Assembly (NCBI GenBank): GCA_965229005.1
Contig: CBDDIP010000001.1
Coordinates: forward strand, 558,001 to 622,000
Length of the DNA stretch: 64,000 bases
Reading direction: 5' to 3'
Source of the DNA: CBDDIP01 sp965229005
GTDB taxonomy: Bacteria > Actinomycetota > Acidimicrobiia > Acidimicrobiales > Ilumatobacteraceae
The translations under genes were made by a program, and so were the position numbers. The notes beneath the pieces were generated by a model. It saw only the letters and a program-made list of their open reading frames with translations, had not been told where the DNA came from and searched no databases. Positions 33,281-42,562 of the stretch are shown here, in pieces (within the stretch, counting starts at the first letter, position 1; every line of letters starts with the position of its first letter).

Positions 33281-34128
33281 ATGACGGCCCTCGACGACCT
33301 CGTGACGTTGCTCGACCTCGAAGCGATCGAGGTGAACATCTTCCGCGGACGATCGCCTGACGAGAACCGCCAGCGGGTGTTCGGCGGCCAGGTCGCCGGC
33401 CAGGCGCTGGTCGCGGCGTCGCGCACGGTGGAGGAACCCGACCGCTTCGTGCACTCGCTGCACGCCTACTTCCTGCGGCCGGGCGATCCCACCGTCCCCA
33501 TCCTCTACGAGGTCGACCGCATCCGCGACGGCCGCAGCTTCACCACCCGCCGCGTCGTGGCCATCCAGCACGGTCGGGCGATCTTCAACCTGCAGGCCAG
33601 CTTCCACGTGCACGAAGCCGGACCCGATCACCAGGTGACGATGCCGGAGGCGCCGGCCGCCGATTCGCTGCCCGACTTCAAGACGAGGATGGCCCCGTAC
33701 AAGGACCGGATGGGCGAGTGGTACGACCGGCCGCGGCCGATCGACCTGCGCTACATCGACGGCGATCCGTTCAGCCGTCAGGGCACCAAGTCGCAGGGTC
33801 AACGGGTGTGGTTCCGTGCGGATGGCGAACTGCCGAGCGATCCGACGCTGCACGCGAGCATCGTCACCTACGCCAGCGACATGACCCTCTTGGACACCGC
33901 AGTGTTGCCTTTTGGGCTCTCGTGGGAATCTCCCAACATGCAGATGGCCAGCCTCGACCACGCGATGTGGTTCCACCGACCGTTCCGCGTCGACGACTGG
34001 TTGCTCTACGACCAGAGCTCGATCTCCAGTGGCGCCGCCCGCGGCTTGGCCGGCGGGGCGATCTTCTCCTCGGACGGCACGCTGGCGATCACCGTCGTGC
34101 AAGAGGGTCTCGTGCGGATCGGTGAGCG

Positions 34129-34132
<4 letters not shown>
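33281..34132 (+). CDS. Acyl-CoA thioesterase II (TesB family)
   Basis: A 283-residue double-hotdog enzyme that hydrolyses acyl-CoA. The N-terminal RQRVFGGQVAGQALVAASRT, the HSLHAYFLRPGDP stretch and the late YASDMTLLDTAVLPFG, which holds a catalytic Asp, are typical. I chose ATG 33281 with GGAGGCAA upstream. The frame opens at 33215, but that would overlap the divergent monooxygenase. The stop overlaps the next gene by ATGA. Confidence 0.93.
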
Positions 34133-35394
<1,262 letters not shown>

Positions 35395-35408
35395 TCAGAC
35401 CTGCATGA

Positions 35409-36794
35409 TCAAGCGACTCGGCTGAACTCCAGCGATCTTCGCTCGAGGTCCGCGGAGATCAGCTTCACCCGCAACGCATCGCCAGGCTCCACGCCGTGAG
35501 CCGACACGCGAGCGACCACCGGCACGTCGCTGAGCTGGATGCGCGCGCCGCGGTCGTCGACGTCGGTGACGACCGCCGGGTAGGTCCGACCCTCGTCGCC
35601 GCGCAGCATCGCCACCTCGGCGAGATCGATCACGGCGCGATCGATCTGGTTGCCCTTCGCATCGGCGCGTTCCATCACCTCGGGGAGGAGCTCGAACGCC
35701 TTGGCCACTGCATCGGGGACAGGTTGTCCGTTGGCGACGGCGAGCGCGGCGCGCACGACGTAGCGATCGGCCAACCGACGGAGCGGCGCAGTGGCGTGCG
35801 CGTAGGTCGCCGCCATCGCCGCGTGCCACGGCACCACGCCGGCGCGGAACGGGACGTACGACGCGCCGCCACCGGCGCGACGGATGGCGAGCATGAACGC
35901 AGCCTGCTTCGGATCGGTGGCGTCGAGGGTGCGATCGAAGTCGGCAAGCGACGTGCCCTTCGGCCACGTCAATCCGAAGGCGACGGCGGTGTGGCGCAGG
36001 CGCTTCACCGCCCGCTCGTCGGGCTCGGGCATCACCCGGAACAGACCGGTTCCCGCCGCCTGCAGCGCATCGGCAACCGCCAGGTTGGTCGCCAGTGACA
36101 TCGCCGCGTTGTGATCCTCCGACGCCAGGCGCGGGCGGAAGACGAGCTCGTAGCGACCGTTTCCGAGGCTGGTCACCTGCTGCTCCGGCGGATCGACGCG
36201 CGCCGCGCCACGTCGATCCTCCGCGCCTTGGATGCGTGTCGCCAGGTCACTGAAGGCTTCGGGAAGATCGCTTGCCTTCACCGTCTCGTAGGCCAGCTTC
36301 GCCCGGCTGCGGATGATCGCTCGCTCGACTCCATCGAGCTGCACGGCGCCATCGGTGGCGACGCGAACGGTGAAGACGACGGCCGGTCGGGGGCCGTCGG
36401 GCAGGAGGCTGGCGGCACCCTCGCTGAGCGCCGAGGGGTGGAGACCGGCCTTGCCGTCGGGCAGGTACAGCGTGGTGCCCCGCTGCCACGCCTCGCGATC
36501 GAGGGCGTCGCCGTCCTGCACGAACCAGGCGACATCGGCGATGGCGTAGTGCAGCAGCACGTCGCTCCCGCTGCGCTCGATGCTGAACGCCTGGTCGAGG
36601 TCGGTCGACGGTGCCGGGTCGAGCGTCACGAACGGTTCGTCGGTGCGGTCGCGGTGCTCGGTCGGGGCTCGCTTCGCTGCGGCGTCAGCTGCAGCGAGCA
36701 CCTCGGGCGGGAACGAGTCCGGCACCTGGAACTGCGTGCGGATCGCCGTCAGGCCGGCAGCCAGTGCCTGGTCGGGGTCGACGAGCGTCTTCAT
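35409..36794 (-). CDS. RNase II/R-family 3'-5' exoribonuclease (RNB domain)
   Basis: A 461-residue protein dominated by the RNB catalytic domain. The acidic site is FVTLDPAPSTDLDQAFSI, where three Asp of the usual four are seen and the last is Gln, as in many actinobacterial members. Further RNB features are HYAIADVAWFV and the RRLADRYVVRAAL segment. It is shorter than E. coli RNase II and lacks clear N-terminal cold-shock domains. A short C-terminal beta-rich part may serve as RNA-binding domain. It starts at ATG 36794. Confidence 0.9.
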   Translation of the reverse strand: MKTLVDPDQALAAGLTAIRTQFQVPDSFPPEVLAAADAAAKRAPTEHRDRTDEPFVTLDPAPSTDLDQAFSIERSGSDVLLHYAIADVAWFVQDGDALDREAWQRGTTLYLPDGKAGLHPSALSEGAASLLPDGPRPAVVFTVRVATDGAVQLDGVERAIIRSRAKLAYETVKASDLPEAFSDLATRIQGAEDRRGAARVDPPEQQVTSLGNGRYELVFRPRLASEDHNAAMSLATNLAVADALQAAGTGLFRVMPEPDERAVKRLRHTAVAFGLTWPKGTSLADFDRTLDATDPKQAAFMLAIRRAGGGASYVPFRAGVVPWHAAMAATYAHATAPLRRLADRYVVRAALAVANGQPVPDAVAKAFELLPEVMERADAKGNQIDRAVIDLAEVAMLRGDEGRTYPAVVTDVDDRGARIQLSDVPVVARVSAHGVEPGDALRVKLISADLERRSLEFSRVA

Positions 36795-36821
36795 CGCGGT
36801 GCTTTCATCGACGCTCTCTTA

Positions 36822-37640
36822 TCACTGGCCGCGATAGACCGCCGGTCGCTTCTCGAGGAACGAGCGCACACCCTCGCGGTGGTCGTCGGTCTGGAACAGC
36901 TCGCCGAGCGTGCTGCTGACCCACGCGCCGAGCTCGTACCAGTCCGGGTCGAGGGCCTTGCGCAGCCCGGCCTTCAGCCGCTGCACTGCCAAGGGTGGGT
37001 TGGCGGCGATCTTGCCGGCAAGCGCTCGCGCGGTGGGCAGCAGCTCCTCATGGGGAACGACGCGCCCGACGAGCCCGATGCGCAACGCTTCGTCTGCGGC
37101 GATGACGTCACCGGTGAAGACGAGCTCGGCCGCCTTTTCGCGGCCGACGAGTTGCGCCAGCCGACCGAGGCCGGGGGCGTCGGTGACGAGGCCGCGCAGC
37201 ACGAACAGCTCGCCGAACTTCGACTTCTCGCTGGCCACGCGGAGGTCGGCCATGATCGACAGCTCCATCCCCCAGCCGACCGCAGCGCCGTTCACCGCGG
37301 CGATGACGGGCACGTCGGTGTGCAGCAGCGCATCGGCCGCTGGTGTGAGGCGAGGTGTGCGGTCCTGCAGCGGCGGCGCCTTGCCCTCCTGGCCGCCGCC
37401 CATCACCTGGCGCACGTCGTCACCCGAGCAGAACGCCGGGTCGGCGCCGGTGATGATCAAGCAGCGCACGCCCAGCGATGGTGCCTCGCGCACCCGCCGT
37501 TCGAGCTCCGCGTACATCGGCAGCGTGATCGCGTTGCGCGCGCTCGGCCGGTTCAGCGTGATCACCCCGACGTGATCCTCACCCAGCTCCCAAGCGATCT
37601 CCGGCTCGACGTGGACCTCGGCGTGGACGTCAGTGCTCAT
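36822..37640 (-). CDS. Enoyl-CoA hydratase/isomerase family protein
   Basis: A 272-residue crotonase-fold enzyme. Visible are VGVITLNRPSARNAIT, the oxyanion-hole segment ADPAFCSGDDVRQV and AAVNGAAVGWGMEL. The usual second catalytic Glu positions fall in KFGELFVLRGL. It probably works in fatty-acid or side-chain beta-oxidation. I chose ATG 37640; the frame reading on to 37892 has no support. CAGACT lies 7 nt upstream as a weak -10. Confidence 0.9.
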   Translation of the reverse strand: MSTDVHAEVHVEPEIAWELGEDHVGVITLNRPSARNAITLPMYAELERRVREAPSLGVRCLIITGADPAFCSGDDVRQVMGGGQEGKAPPLQDRTPRLTPAADALLHTDVPVIAAVNGAAVGWGMELSIMADLRVASEKSKFGELFVLRGLVTDAPGLGRLAQLVGREKAAELVFTGDVIAADEALRIGLVGRVVPHEELLPTARALAGKIAANPPLAVQRLKAGLRKALDPDWYELGAWVSSTLGELFQTDDHREGVRSFLEKRPAVYRGQ

Positions 37641-37715
37641 GCGTCCGAGTCTGCCCCCACCCTCCCCCACCCAACGAAGCCGACATGGGCGCAGCGCCAC
37701 GAGCGCCGCCGAACC

Positions 37716-37755
37716 GGCCAGCGCCAGAACCGCACGTCTCCATCTGGCGCTGGCC
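37716..37755. repeat. Perfect 13-bp inverted repeat upstream of the enoyl-CoA hydratase gene
   Basis: GGCCAGCGCCAGA (37716-37728) and its exact complement (37743-37755) flank a 14-nt loop. The 37641-38068 stretch holds no confident gene apart from a short ORF at 37789. This hairpin could be a terminator, an operator or a palindromic repeat. No T-run is seen. Confidence 0.5.
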
Positions 37756-37788
37756 AGATCATCCGCCAGCCTCGCTAGCGTCGGCGAT

Positions 37789-38001
37789 GTGTCCTTGGTC
37801 GGCCGGCTCATGAGGCGCTTGTGGAACGGCGACGGCAAGGGAGCCGTCACCTGCCCGACATGTGGGCTGCCGATCCGCCCGATCTCGAACACGATGGTCT
37901 CGCGCTCCGGACCGATGTTTGCACCGCGACCCTCCGGCGAGCTGGAGGCGTTGTGCCACCGTCAGAACGGCACAGACCACCACGTCCCGATCCACTGGTG
38001 A
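37789..38001 (+). CDS. Possible small protein with zinc-ribbon-like motif
   Basis: A 70-residue frame from GTG 37789 with TCPTCGLPIRP near residue 21 and a later LCHRQNGTDHH that could supply further metal ligands. The length and the order of Cys and His look protein-like. There is no clear ribosome site, and I do not recognise the family. It may be real or a chance frame. Confidence 0.4.
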   Translation: MSLVGRLMRRLWNGDGKGAVTCPTCGLPIRPISNTMVSRSGPMFAPRPSGELEALCHRQNGTDHHVPIHW

Positions 38002-38014
38002 CCGACCCGGTCCT

Positions 38015-38059
38015 CTTGTCAGCAATTCTCCACGTGGGACATCGATTTCCCGTGACAAG
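38015..38059 (+). repeat. 45-bp palindromic element, copy A
   Basis: This element begins CTTGTCAGC and ends GTGACAAG, with complementary ends and a core ACGTGGGACATCGA. It matches copy B (38414-38458) at 37 of 45 positions, in the same orientation. It ends 9 bp before the lipoprotein start. Confidence 0.75.
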
Positions 38060-38068
38060 AATGCGTGG

Positions 38069-38398
38069 ATGGGACGGACGCTGCGGTTTGCCGTACTGGC
38101 AGTGGCGCTGGTGGGTGGGTGCGGATCGGACAACCTGGATCGGCCGTCGACGGCGTTCTGCGATGAAGTGCTCGCCGCGCTCGGCTCCGATGCGGTCACG
38201 ACATCAGCCGAGGGGCTCCATCAGGTCGACACCGCCAAGCTCAGCCCGGCGGACCAACGTCGCTTCCTGGACGCCGTGAGTCAGTACGAGACGGACATCG
38301 GCGACGGCAACGGCTCGTCGTGGACCACCCAACCGGTCGTCGACGTCGTCAACGACATCTGCGGGACCGACCTCCAGGCAGCAACAGTCATCGCCTGA
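38069..38398 (+). CDS. Small secreted lipoprotein of unknown function
   Basis: A 109-residue protein. The signal is GRTLRFAVLAVALVGGCGS with a lipobox-like VGGC (Cys about residue 17), followed by a short domain with two cysteines (AFCDEVL and NDICGTDL) that could form a disulfide. I chose ATG 38069; the frame extends upstream without coding character. The gene is flanked by two direct copies of a palindromic 45-bp repeat, and no neighbour suggests a function. Confidence 0.75.
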   Translation: MGRTLRFAVLAVALVGGCGSDNLDRPSTAFCDEVLAALGSDAVTTSAEGLHQVDTAKLSPADQRRFLDAVSQYETDIGDGNGSSWTTQPVVDVVNDICGTDLQAATVIA

Positions 38399-38413
38399 CC
38401 CGACCCAGTCGTT

Positions 38414-38458
38414 CCTGTCAGCGATTCTCTACGTGGGACATCGAATTCTCGCGACAGA
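38414..38458 (+). repeat. 45-bp palindromic element, copy B
   Basis: The second copy begins CCTGTCAGCGATTC and ends GCGACAGA, 15 bp after the lipoprotein stop. Relative to copy A, the second stem pair changes from T-A to C-G, so base pairing is kept there. In this copy CTGTC-GCGA pairs with TCGC-GACAG, with one bulged A. Confidence 0.75.
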
Positions 38459-38542
38459 AAGCAGCGCATTCGCAGGAGTGGAGTAGCTGGGCGCCGCTGA
38501 GGGGCGTTCAGGTACTCGACTCGAGCGTGACTCAGCGGTGAC

Positions 38543-39547
38543 CTAGCGGCGGGCGCCCATGAACATGTTCTTGAGGGCGTCGTAGTGCTCGATGCAGTGA
38601 CCGGCACCCATGACGACGGCCTCGAGGGGCATCGTGCTCATCTTCACCGGCACCTGCGTCTCGCGCTCGATGCGCTGGGCCAGGCCGCGCAGAAGACCGC
38701 CGCCACCGACGAGGTACATGCCGCGCACCAGGAAGTCCTGGGCCAGCTCGGGCGGCGCCTTCGAGAGGCAGCGGACCACCGAGGCGGTGATGCTCGAGAC
38801 GACGTCGTCGATCGCCAGACGGATCTCCTCCGGCGTCAGCACGACGGTCTTCGGCAAGCCGGTCATCAGGTCGCGTCCGCGGACCTCGGCCTGGTTCTCG
38901 TCGCCGGCGACGTCGGCCGAACCGATGGCCACCTTGACCTCTTCGGCCGTGCGCTCCCCGATGGCGATGCCGTGCTCGCGTCGGACGTACGCCTGGATCG
39001 CGGCGTCGATGTCGAAGCTGCCGACGCGCACCGCTTCCAGCGCGACGATCCCGCCGAGACTGATGACTGCGGTCTCACTGGTGCCACCGCCGATGTCGAT
39101 CACCATGTTGCCGACCGGCTCGTCGATCGGCAGATCGGCGCCGATCGCCGCGGCCATCGGCTGCTCGATCAGCTGTGCGTCCGCGGCACCGGCACGACGC
39201 GCTGCGTCGGTGACCGCGCGACGTTCGACCTCGGTGATCGCCGACGGCACGCAGATGACCACCTTCGGTCGCGTGAAGCGGCTGACGCCGACACGCTGCA
39301 GCAGCAGGCGGATCATCCGCTCGGTGATCTCGAAGTCGGTGATCGCGCCACCACGAAGTGGCCGCACCGCAACGATGTAACCAGGCGTCCGCCCGATCAT
39401 CTGCCACGCCTCGCGGCCGGTGGCGAGCACCTCGCCGGTCTGACGGTTGAGGGCGATGACCGACGGCTCGTTGAGGACGATGCCGCGGCCCTTCATGTAC
39501 ACGAGCGTGTTGGCCGTGCCGAGGTCGATGGCGAGGTCGCGCGCCAT
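38543..39547 (-). CDS. mreB: Rod-shape-determining protein MreB
   Basis: A 334-residue actin homologue. The nucleotide-binding motifs are AIDLGTANTLVYMKG at the N-terminus, VIDIGGGTSETAV in the middle and GMYLVGGGGLLRGL near the end. It forms filaments under the membrane that guide cell-wall synthesis. No mreC, mreD or rodA gene is adjacent. It could be one of several MreB-like copies or the only one. Its ATG (39547) overlaps the stop of the small membrane protein gene by one base. Confidence 0.94.
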   Translation of the reverse strand: MARDLAIDLGTANTLVYMKGRGIVLNEPSVIALNRQTGEVLATGREAWQMIGRTPGYIVAVRPLRGGAITDFEITERMIRLLLQRVGVSRFTRPKVVICVPSAITEVERRAVTDAARRAGAADAQLIEQPMAAAIGADLPIDEPVGNMVIDIGGGTSETAVISLGGIVALEAVRVGSFDIDAAIQAYVRREHGIAIGERTAEEVKVAIGSADVAGDENQAEVRGRDLMTGLPKTVVLTPEEIRLAIDDVVSSITASVVRCLSKAPPELAQDFLVRGMYLVGGGGLLRGLAQRIERETQVPVKMSTMPLEAVVMGAGHCIEHYDALKNMFMGARR

Positions 39548-39735
39548 CAGTTGTTGTCGTCCTGTGGGGGCCGAACGCGGTCCATCACTTCACGACGGGC
39601 CTCGGGCGACAGCGCATCGATGTGACGGCGGAAGCTGGTCACGCCGGCGTCCTGCCGAGGGCGACGGCTGAGCACCACGGCACCGGCGCCCGCGACTGCA
39701 GCGACAGCGATGAGCACACCGATCACGACACCCAC
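39547..39735 (-). CDS. Small single-pass membrane protein
   Basis: A 62-residue protein: one transmembrane helix (VVIGVLIAVAAVAGAGAVVL) followed by a basic tail SRRPRQDAGVTSFRRHIDAL. I chose GTG 39735, preceded by GGAGGT. It overlaps the end of moaE by 13 bp and the mreB start by one base, so translation of the three is probably linked. The function is unknown. A membrane link for MreB is possible. Confidence 0.7.
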   Translation of the reverse strand: MGVVIGVLIAVAAVAGAGAVVLSRRPRQDAGVTSFRRHIDALSPEARREVMDRVRPPQDDNN

Positions 39736-40220
39736 GACGGCACCTCCGACGGGTCGACCGGCACGTGCGCACCGGTGCCCCAATCGCTGCCGGCTTCCCA
39801 CTCCTCGTGCTTCCAGATCGGCGCCGACGCCTTCAAGGCATCGATCGCGTAGCGCGCCGCTTCGAACGCTTCGGGACGATGGGGCGCCGACACGACGGCG
39901 AGCACCGAGCTCTCACCCAGCTCGAGGCGACCGGTGCGATGGAGCAGCGCGACCCGGCCGGTGTCGGGCCAACGCCGACGCATCTCTGCTTCGATCGCGG
40001 CGAACGACGGAACCACCTGGCTCTCGTAGGCCTCGTACGTGAGGCTGGTGACGTCACTGCGCATCTGACCGCTCTCGTCGAGGGCGTGATCGCGCACAGT
40101 GCCGCTGAAGAGCACCACCGCACCACACGTGGGCAACACCGCCCATTCGTAGGCGCCCGCAACCGGAAGCGCCTCGTCGGCGAGGCCGAGCCAGGAATCG
40201 CCGGAAGCGGGGGGTTGCAC
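39723..40220 (-). CDS. moaE: Molybdopterin synthase large subunit MoaE
   Basis: A 165-residue catalytic subunit of molybdopterin synthase. Conserved parts are GAVVLFSGTVRDHA, LTYEAYES, LLHRTGRLELGESSV and the C-terminal KASAPIWKHE, where the catalytic lysines lie. It adds sulfur to cPMP with the MoaD partner, whose gene is not in the window. I chose GTG 40220, with TACGAT 8 nt upstream. The frame reading to 40472 is unsupported. Confidence 0.93.
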   Translation of the reverse strand: MQPPASGDSWLGLADEALPVAGAYEWAVLPTCGAVVLFSGTVRDHALDESGQMRSDVTSLTYEAYESQVVPSFAAIEAEMRRRWPDTGRVALLHRTGRLELGESSVLAVVSAPHRPEAFEAARYAIDALKASAPIWKHEEWEAGSDWGTGAHVPVDPSEVPSWVS

Positions 40221-40228
40221 GATGCGGC

Positions 40229-40234
40229 ATCGTA
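40229..40234 (-). promoter_or_regulatory. -10 box (TACGAT) for moaE
   Basis: Minus-strand TACGAT lies 8 nt before GTG 40220, supporting that start and a leaderless mRNA. Confidence 0.45.
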
Positions 40235-40342
40235 GCCCCTCGCCCTTCGACCACCACTTGGCCACGCCACACTGGGCCTTTGCGCTGCCGCACCACCGCG
40301 CGATGCACGCTCGCCAGCGACGGTCACTAGCCTGACCGATTC

Positions 40343-41518
40343 GTGGAGCGGAGTGACTGGGACGACGACGAGCAGTACCCCGCTGCCCCTGTGCCCGCAC
40401 ACGAACGCGCCTGGCGCCATCCATCGGAGATCGGTCACGCCGCCTGGGTGACCACCGAGCCCCCGTTGGCACTCGGACGCGGCCTGCTGGTCGCCACCGG
40501 CGCGATCGGCGGCCTGTTGTCGCTGGCCGTGCTGTGGACGATGCTCCCGAGCAGCAGCGGCCGCTCCGGCGTCACGGCGCTCTCCACCGTCGCTGCCCGA
40601 TCCAGCGCCGACTTCGCCGGCTCCACGTCCGTTGCTTCGCTGGCACCGACGACGACCGCTCGCCCGGCCGCCACCACCACCGAGCACCTTCTGTCGAGCA
40701 GCACGCAACCGGCGATCAACCCGACGACCAGCTCGCCCGCGCCGCACACCCCGGGCGTCATCAAGGTCACCAAGGGGACCATCGAGGTCCAGGTGCCGGC
40801 CGTCGCAGTGGCGCTGGGCGACGGCAGCGTGGTGGTCACCACCGCCCGAGCCGTCGGCGACGAGAGCACCGTCATCCTGAGCGCCGACGACAGCACCACC
40901 GCGTCCGCCTCGGTCGTGTGGAAGGACAGCAACGTCGCGCTGCTGTCACCCGACTCCGCAGCGATGGCGGAGTCGTTCCCGCTCGCTCAATCGACACAAG
41001 CCGGCGACCACGTGCGCGTGATGAGCGACGAGCCGGTGGACGTCACCCTGTCGACCGACGCCAGTGGACAGCTCAGCCTCGGATCGTGGGACGGTGACGC
41101 GCCTGCCGAAGGCACGCCGGTGGTCAACGACGCCGGCAGCCTCGTGGGCCTGTTCAGCCTCGGCGACGCCGGCGCAGAGCTCGTGCGAGTGGACAACGTG
41201 CCCGGCCTCGCCGCCCAGCTGCAGCAGCCGACCACCACCACGCCTGCCGCCAAGGTGACGTTGGGCGTCCGCATCGCCACCGCCACCAACGGCAGCCTGT
41301 TCATCGAAGCGGTCGACCTCGCCGGACCGGCGGCCATCGGCGGCGTTCAAGCCGGCGACACGCTCGTCGCGGTGGATGGCACGACCATGGTCGCTCTGAC
41401 CGACGTGCAGGCGATCCTGGCCACACATCAGCCCGGCGACACCGTCACCCTGACCGTGCTCCGAGCCGGCACCGCGACCACGCTGTCGGTGGTCCTCGGC
41501 GGACCACCCTCGATCTGA
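40343..41518 (+). CDS. Membrane-anchored PDZ protein with degenerate trypsin-like domain
   Basis: A 391-residue protein with a transmembrane helix at about residues 47-67 (LVATGAIGGLLSLAVLWTML), a Thr/Pro-rich stretch and a chymotrypsin-like beta domain. A C-terminal PDZ domain follows from about residue 300 (LGVRIATATNGSLFIEAVDL, then AAIGGVQAGDTLVAVDG). The usual HtrA catalytic serine motif GNSGGP is replaced by EGTPVVNDAG and no catalytic His is obvious, so it is probably a non-catalytic relative. GTG 40343 has TAGCCT 9 nt upstream. Confidence 0.88.
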   Translation: MERSDWDDDEQYPAAPVPAHERAWRHPSEIGHAAWVTTEPPLALGRGLLVATGAIGGLLSLAVLWTMLPSSSGRSGVTALSTVAARSSADFAGSTSVASLAPTTTARPAATTTEHLLSSSTQPAINPTTSSPAPHTPGVIKVTKGTIEVQVPAVAVALGDGSVVVTTARAVGDESTVILSADDSTTASASVVWKDSNVALLSPDSAAMAESFPLAQSTQAGDHVRVMSDEPVDVTLSTDASGQLSLGSWDGDAPAEGTPVVNDAGSLVGLFSLGDAGAELVRVDNVPGLAAQLQQPTTTTPAAKVTLGVRIATATNGSLFIEAVDLAGPAAIGGVQAGDTLVAVDGTTMVALTDVQAILATHQPGDTVTLTVLRAGTATTLSVVLGGPPSI

Positions 41519-41539
41519 CCGCGATCTGACGCAACCGGT

Positions 41540-42520
41540 CTAGCGAGCGGCGCGACGCCGTCGTGCACGGCGGACGAGCTTGTACACGACGAGGGTGACG
41601 ACGGCGATCAGCACGCCCAACCCGCCGAGCGCGATCTCCTGTCGCCGCTTCGGACTGACCAGCGTCCACCACTTGCCTTCGGTGCCCTCGACGTACGCCT
41701 GCTCGTTCGTCACGCGCGGCGTCCACCCCTCGGCCTTCAGCCGGTCGTTGGCCACCAACCACGGCCAACGGATGTAGCTGCGCAACCCTGGCGGGATGGG
41801 GCCGCGTTGGAACCGCCAGCGCAGGTTGGCGAGCACCTCGTTGGCGCGTTCCGGCAGACGCAATCGCGGTACAGCACCGGCGAGCGCACGCACACGTTCG
41901 CCGAGCACGTAGCCGTCCGGCGCAACGTTGTACACGCCGTCCAGTTGCTTCTCGGCGGCGAGCACGACGGCGGAGGCGAGGTCGTCGAGGTGCAGGAACT
42001 GCGCCGGCGGATCGTCCTCGCCACGACGCTGCCCCATCCCGGCGGCGAGGGCGCTGGCCAACCCGCTGGTGCCGTCGGCCGCCATCGCCACGGCAGGCCG
42101 CAGCACCGTGACCGTTCGCCCGGGTCGCGCCAGTCGCCACTCGTCGGCCAGCTGCTCCACCGCACCGAGCTGCCGCGCGTACGGGAACTCCACGTCGGGT
42201 CGCAGGACCGCGTCCTCGGTCAGCGGGATCGGGTTGTTGCCCCACGCGCCGTAGACCATCGCCGATGACACGACGACGAGGTGCGATGCATCGGCGGCAT
42301 CGGCCAGCGCGGCGTCGACGCCGTGCATGGCGCTCTGCTTGCGGCGCGACCGCGCATCGGCGTCGGCGGAGGTGAGCCACACGATCACGTCGCTGTCGCC
42401 GGGCTCGGCGAGCACGAACCCGTCGGAGCTGCCGATCTGGCGCACCACACGTGCGCCGAGGCCGGTGGTGGTGTCGCTGACCCACAGACGGACCGGGGCG
42501 TCGACGGCAAGAACGGGCAT
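41540..42520 (-). CDS. NAD-dependent epimerase/SDR-like protein with C-terminal membrane helix
   Basis: A 326-residue extended-SDR-like protein. It keeps LVVVSSAMVYGAW (Ser-x-Tyr region), PYARQLGAVEQLADEW and FLHLDDLASAVVLA. The N-terminal glycine motif is poor (VSDTTTGLGARVVRQI), so NAD binding may be weakened. Near the C-terminus a helix GLGVLIAVVTLVVYKLVR with a basic tail anchors it to the membrane. I chose ATG 42520; the open frame to 43588 is a shadow. Confidence 0.85.
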   Translation of the reverse strand: MPVLAVDAPVRLWVSDTTTGLGARVVRQIGSSDGFVLAEPGDSDVIVWLTSADADARSRRKQSAMHGVDAALADAADASHLVVVSSAMVYGAWGNNPIPLTEDAVLRPDVEFPYARQLGAVEQLADEWRLARPGRTVTVLRPAVAMAADGTSGLASALAAGMGQRRGEDDPPAQFLHLDDLASAVVLAAEKQLDGVYNVAPDGYVLGERVRALAGAVPRLRLPERANEVLANLRWRFQRGPIPPGLRSYIRWPWLVANDRLKAEGWTPRVTNEQAYVEGTEGKWWTLVSPKRRQEIALGGLGVLIAVVTLVVYKLVRRARRRRAAR

Positions 42521-42550
42521 GCCCGCAGTCTGGCACCCGACGCCAGCCCG

Positions 42551-42556
42551 TACGCT
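42551..42556 (+). promoter_or_regulatory. -10 box (TACGCT) for the DUF2342-like gene
   Basis: TACGCT is followed by 6 nt and ATG 42563, which supports this start. Confidence 0.45.
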
Positions 42557-42562
42557 GGCGAC

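Noticed and set aside
38015..38458. Interpretation of the paired palindromes as integron attC sites
   Set aside because: The attC core motifs (GTTRRRY and RYYYAAC) are absent and no integrase gene is in the window. Only the general shape, with a bulged base, is similar.
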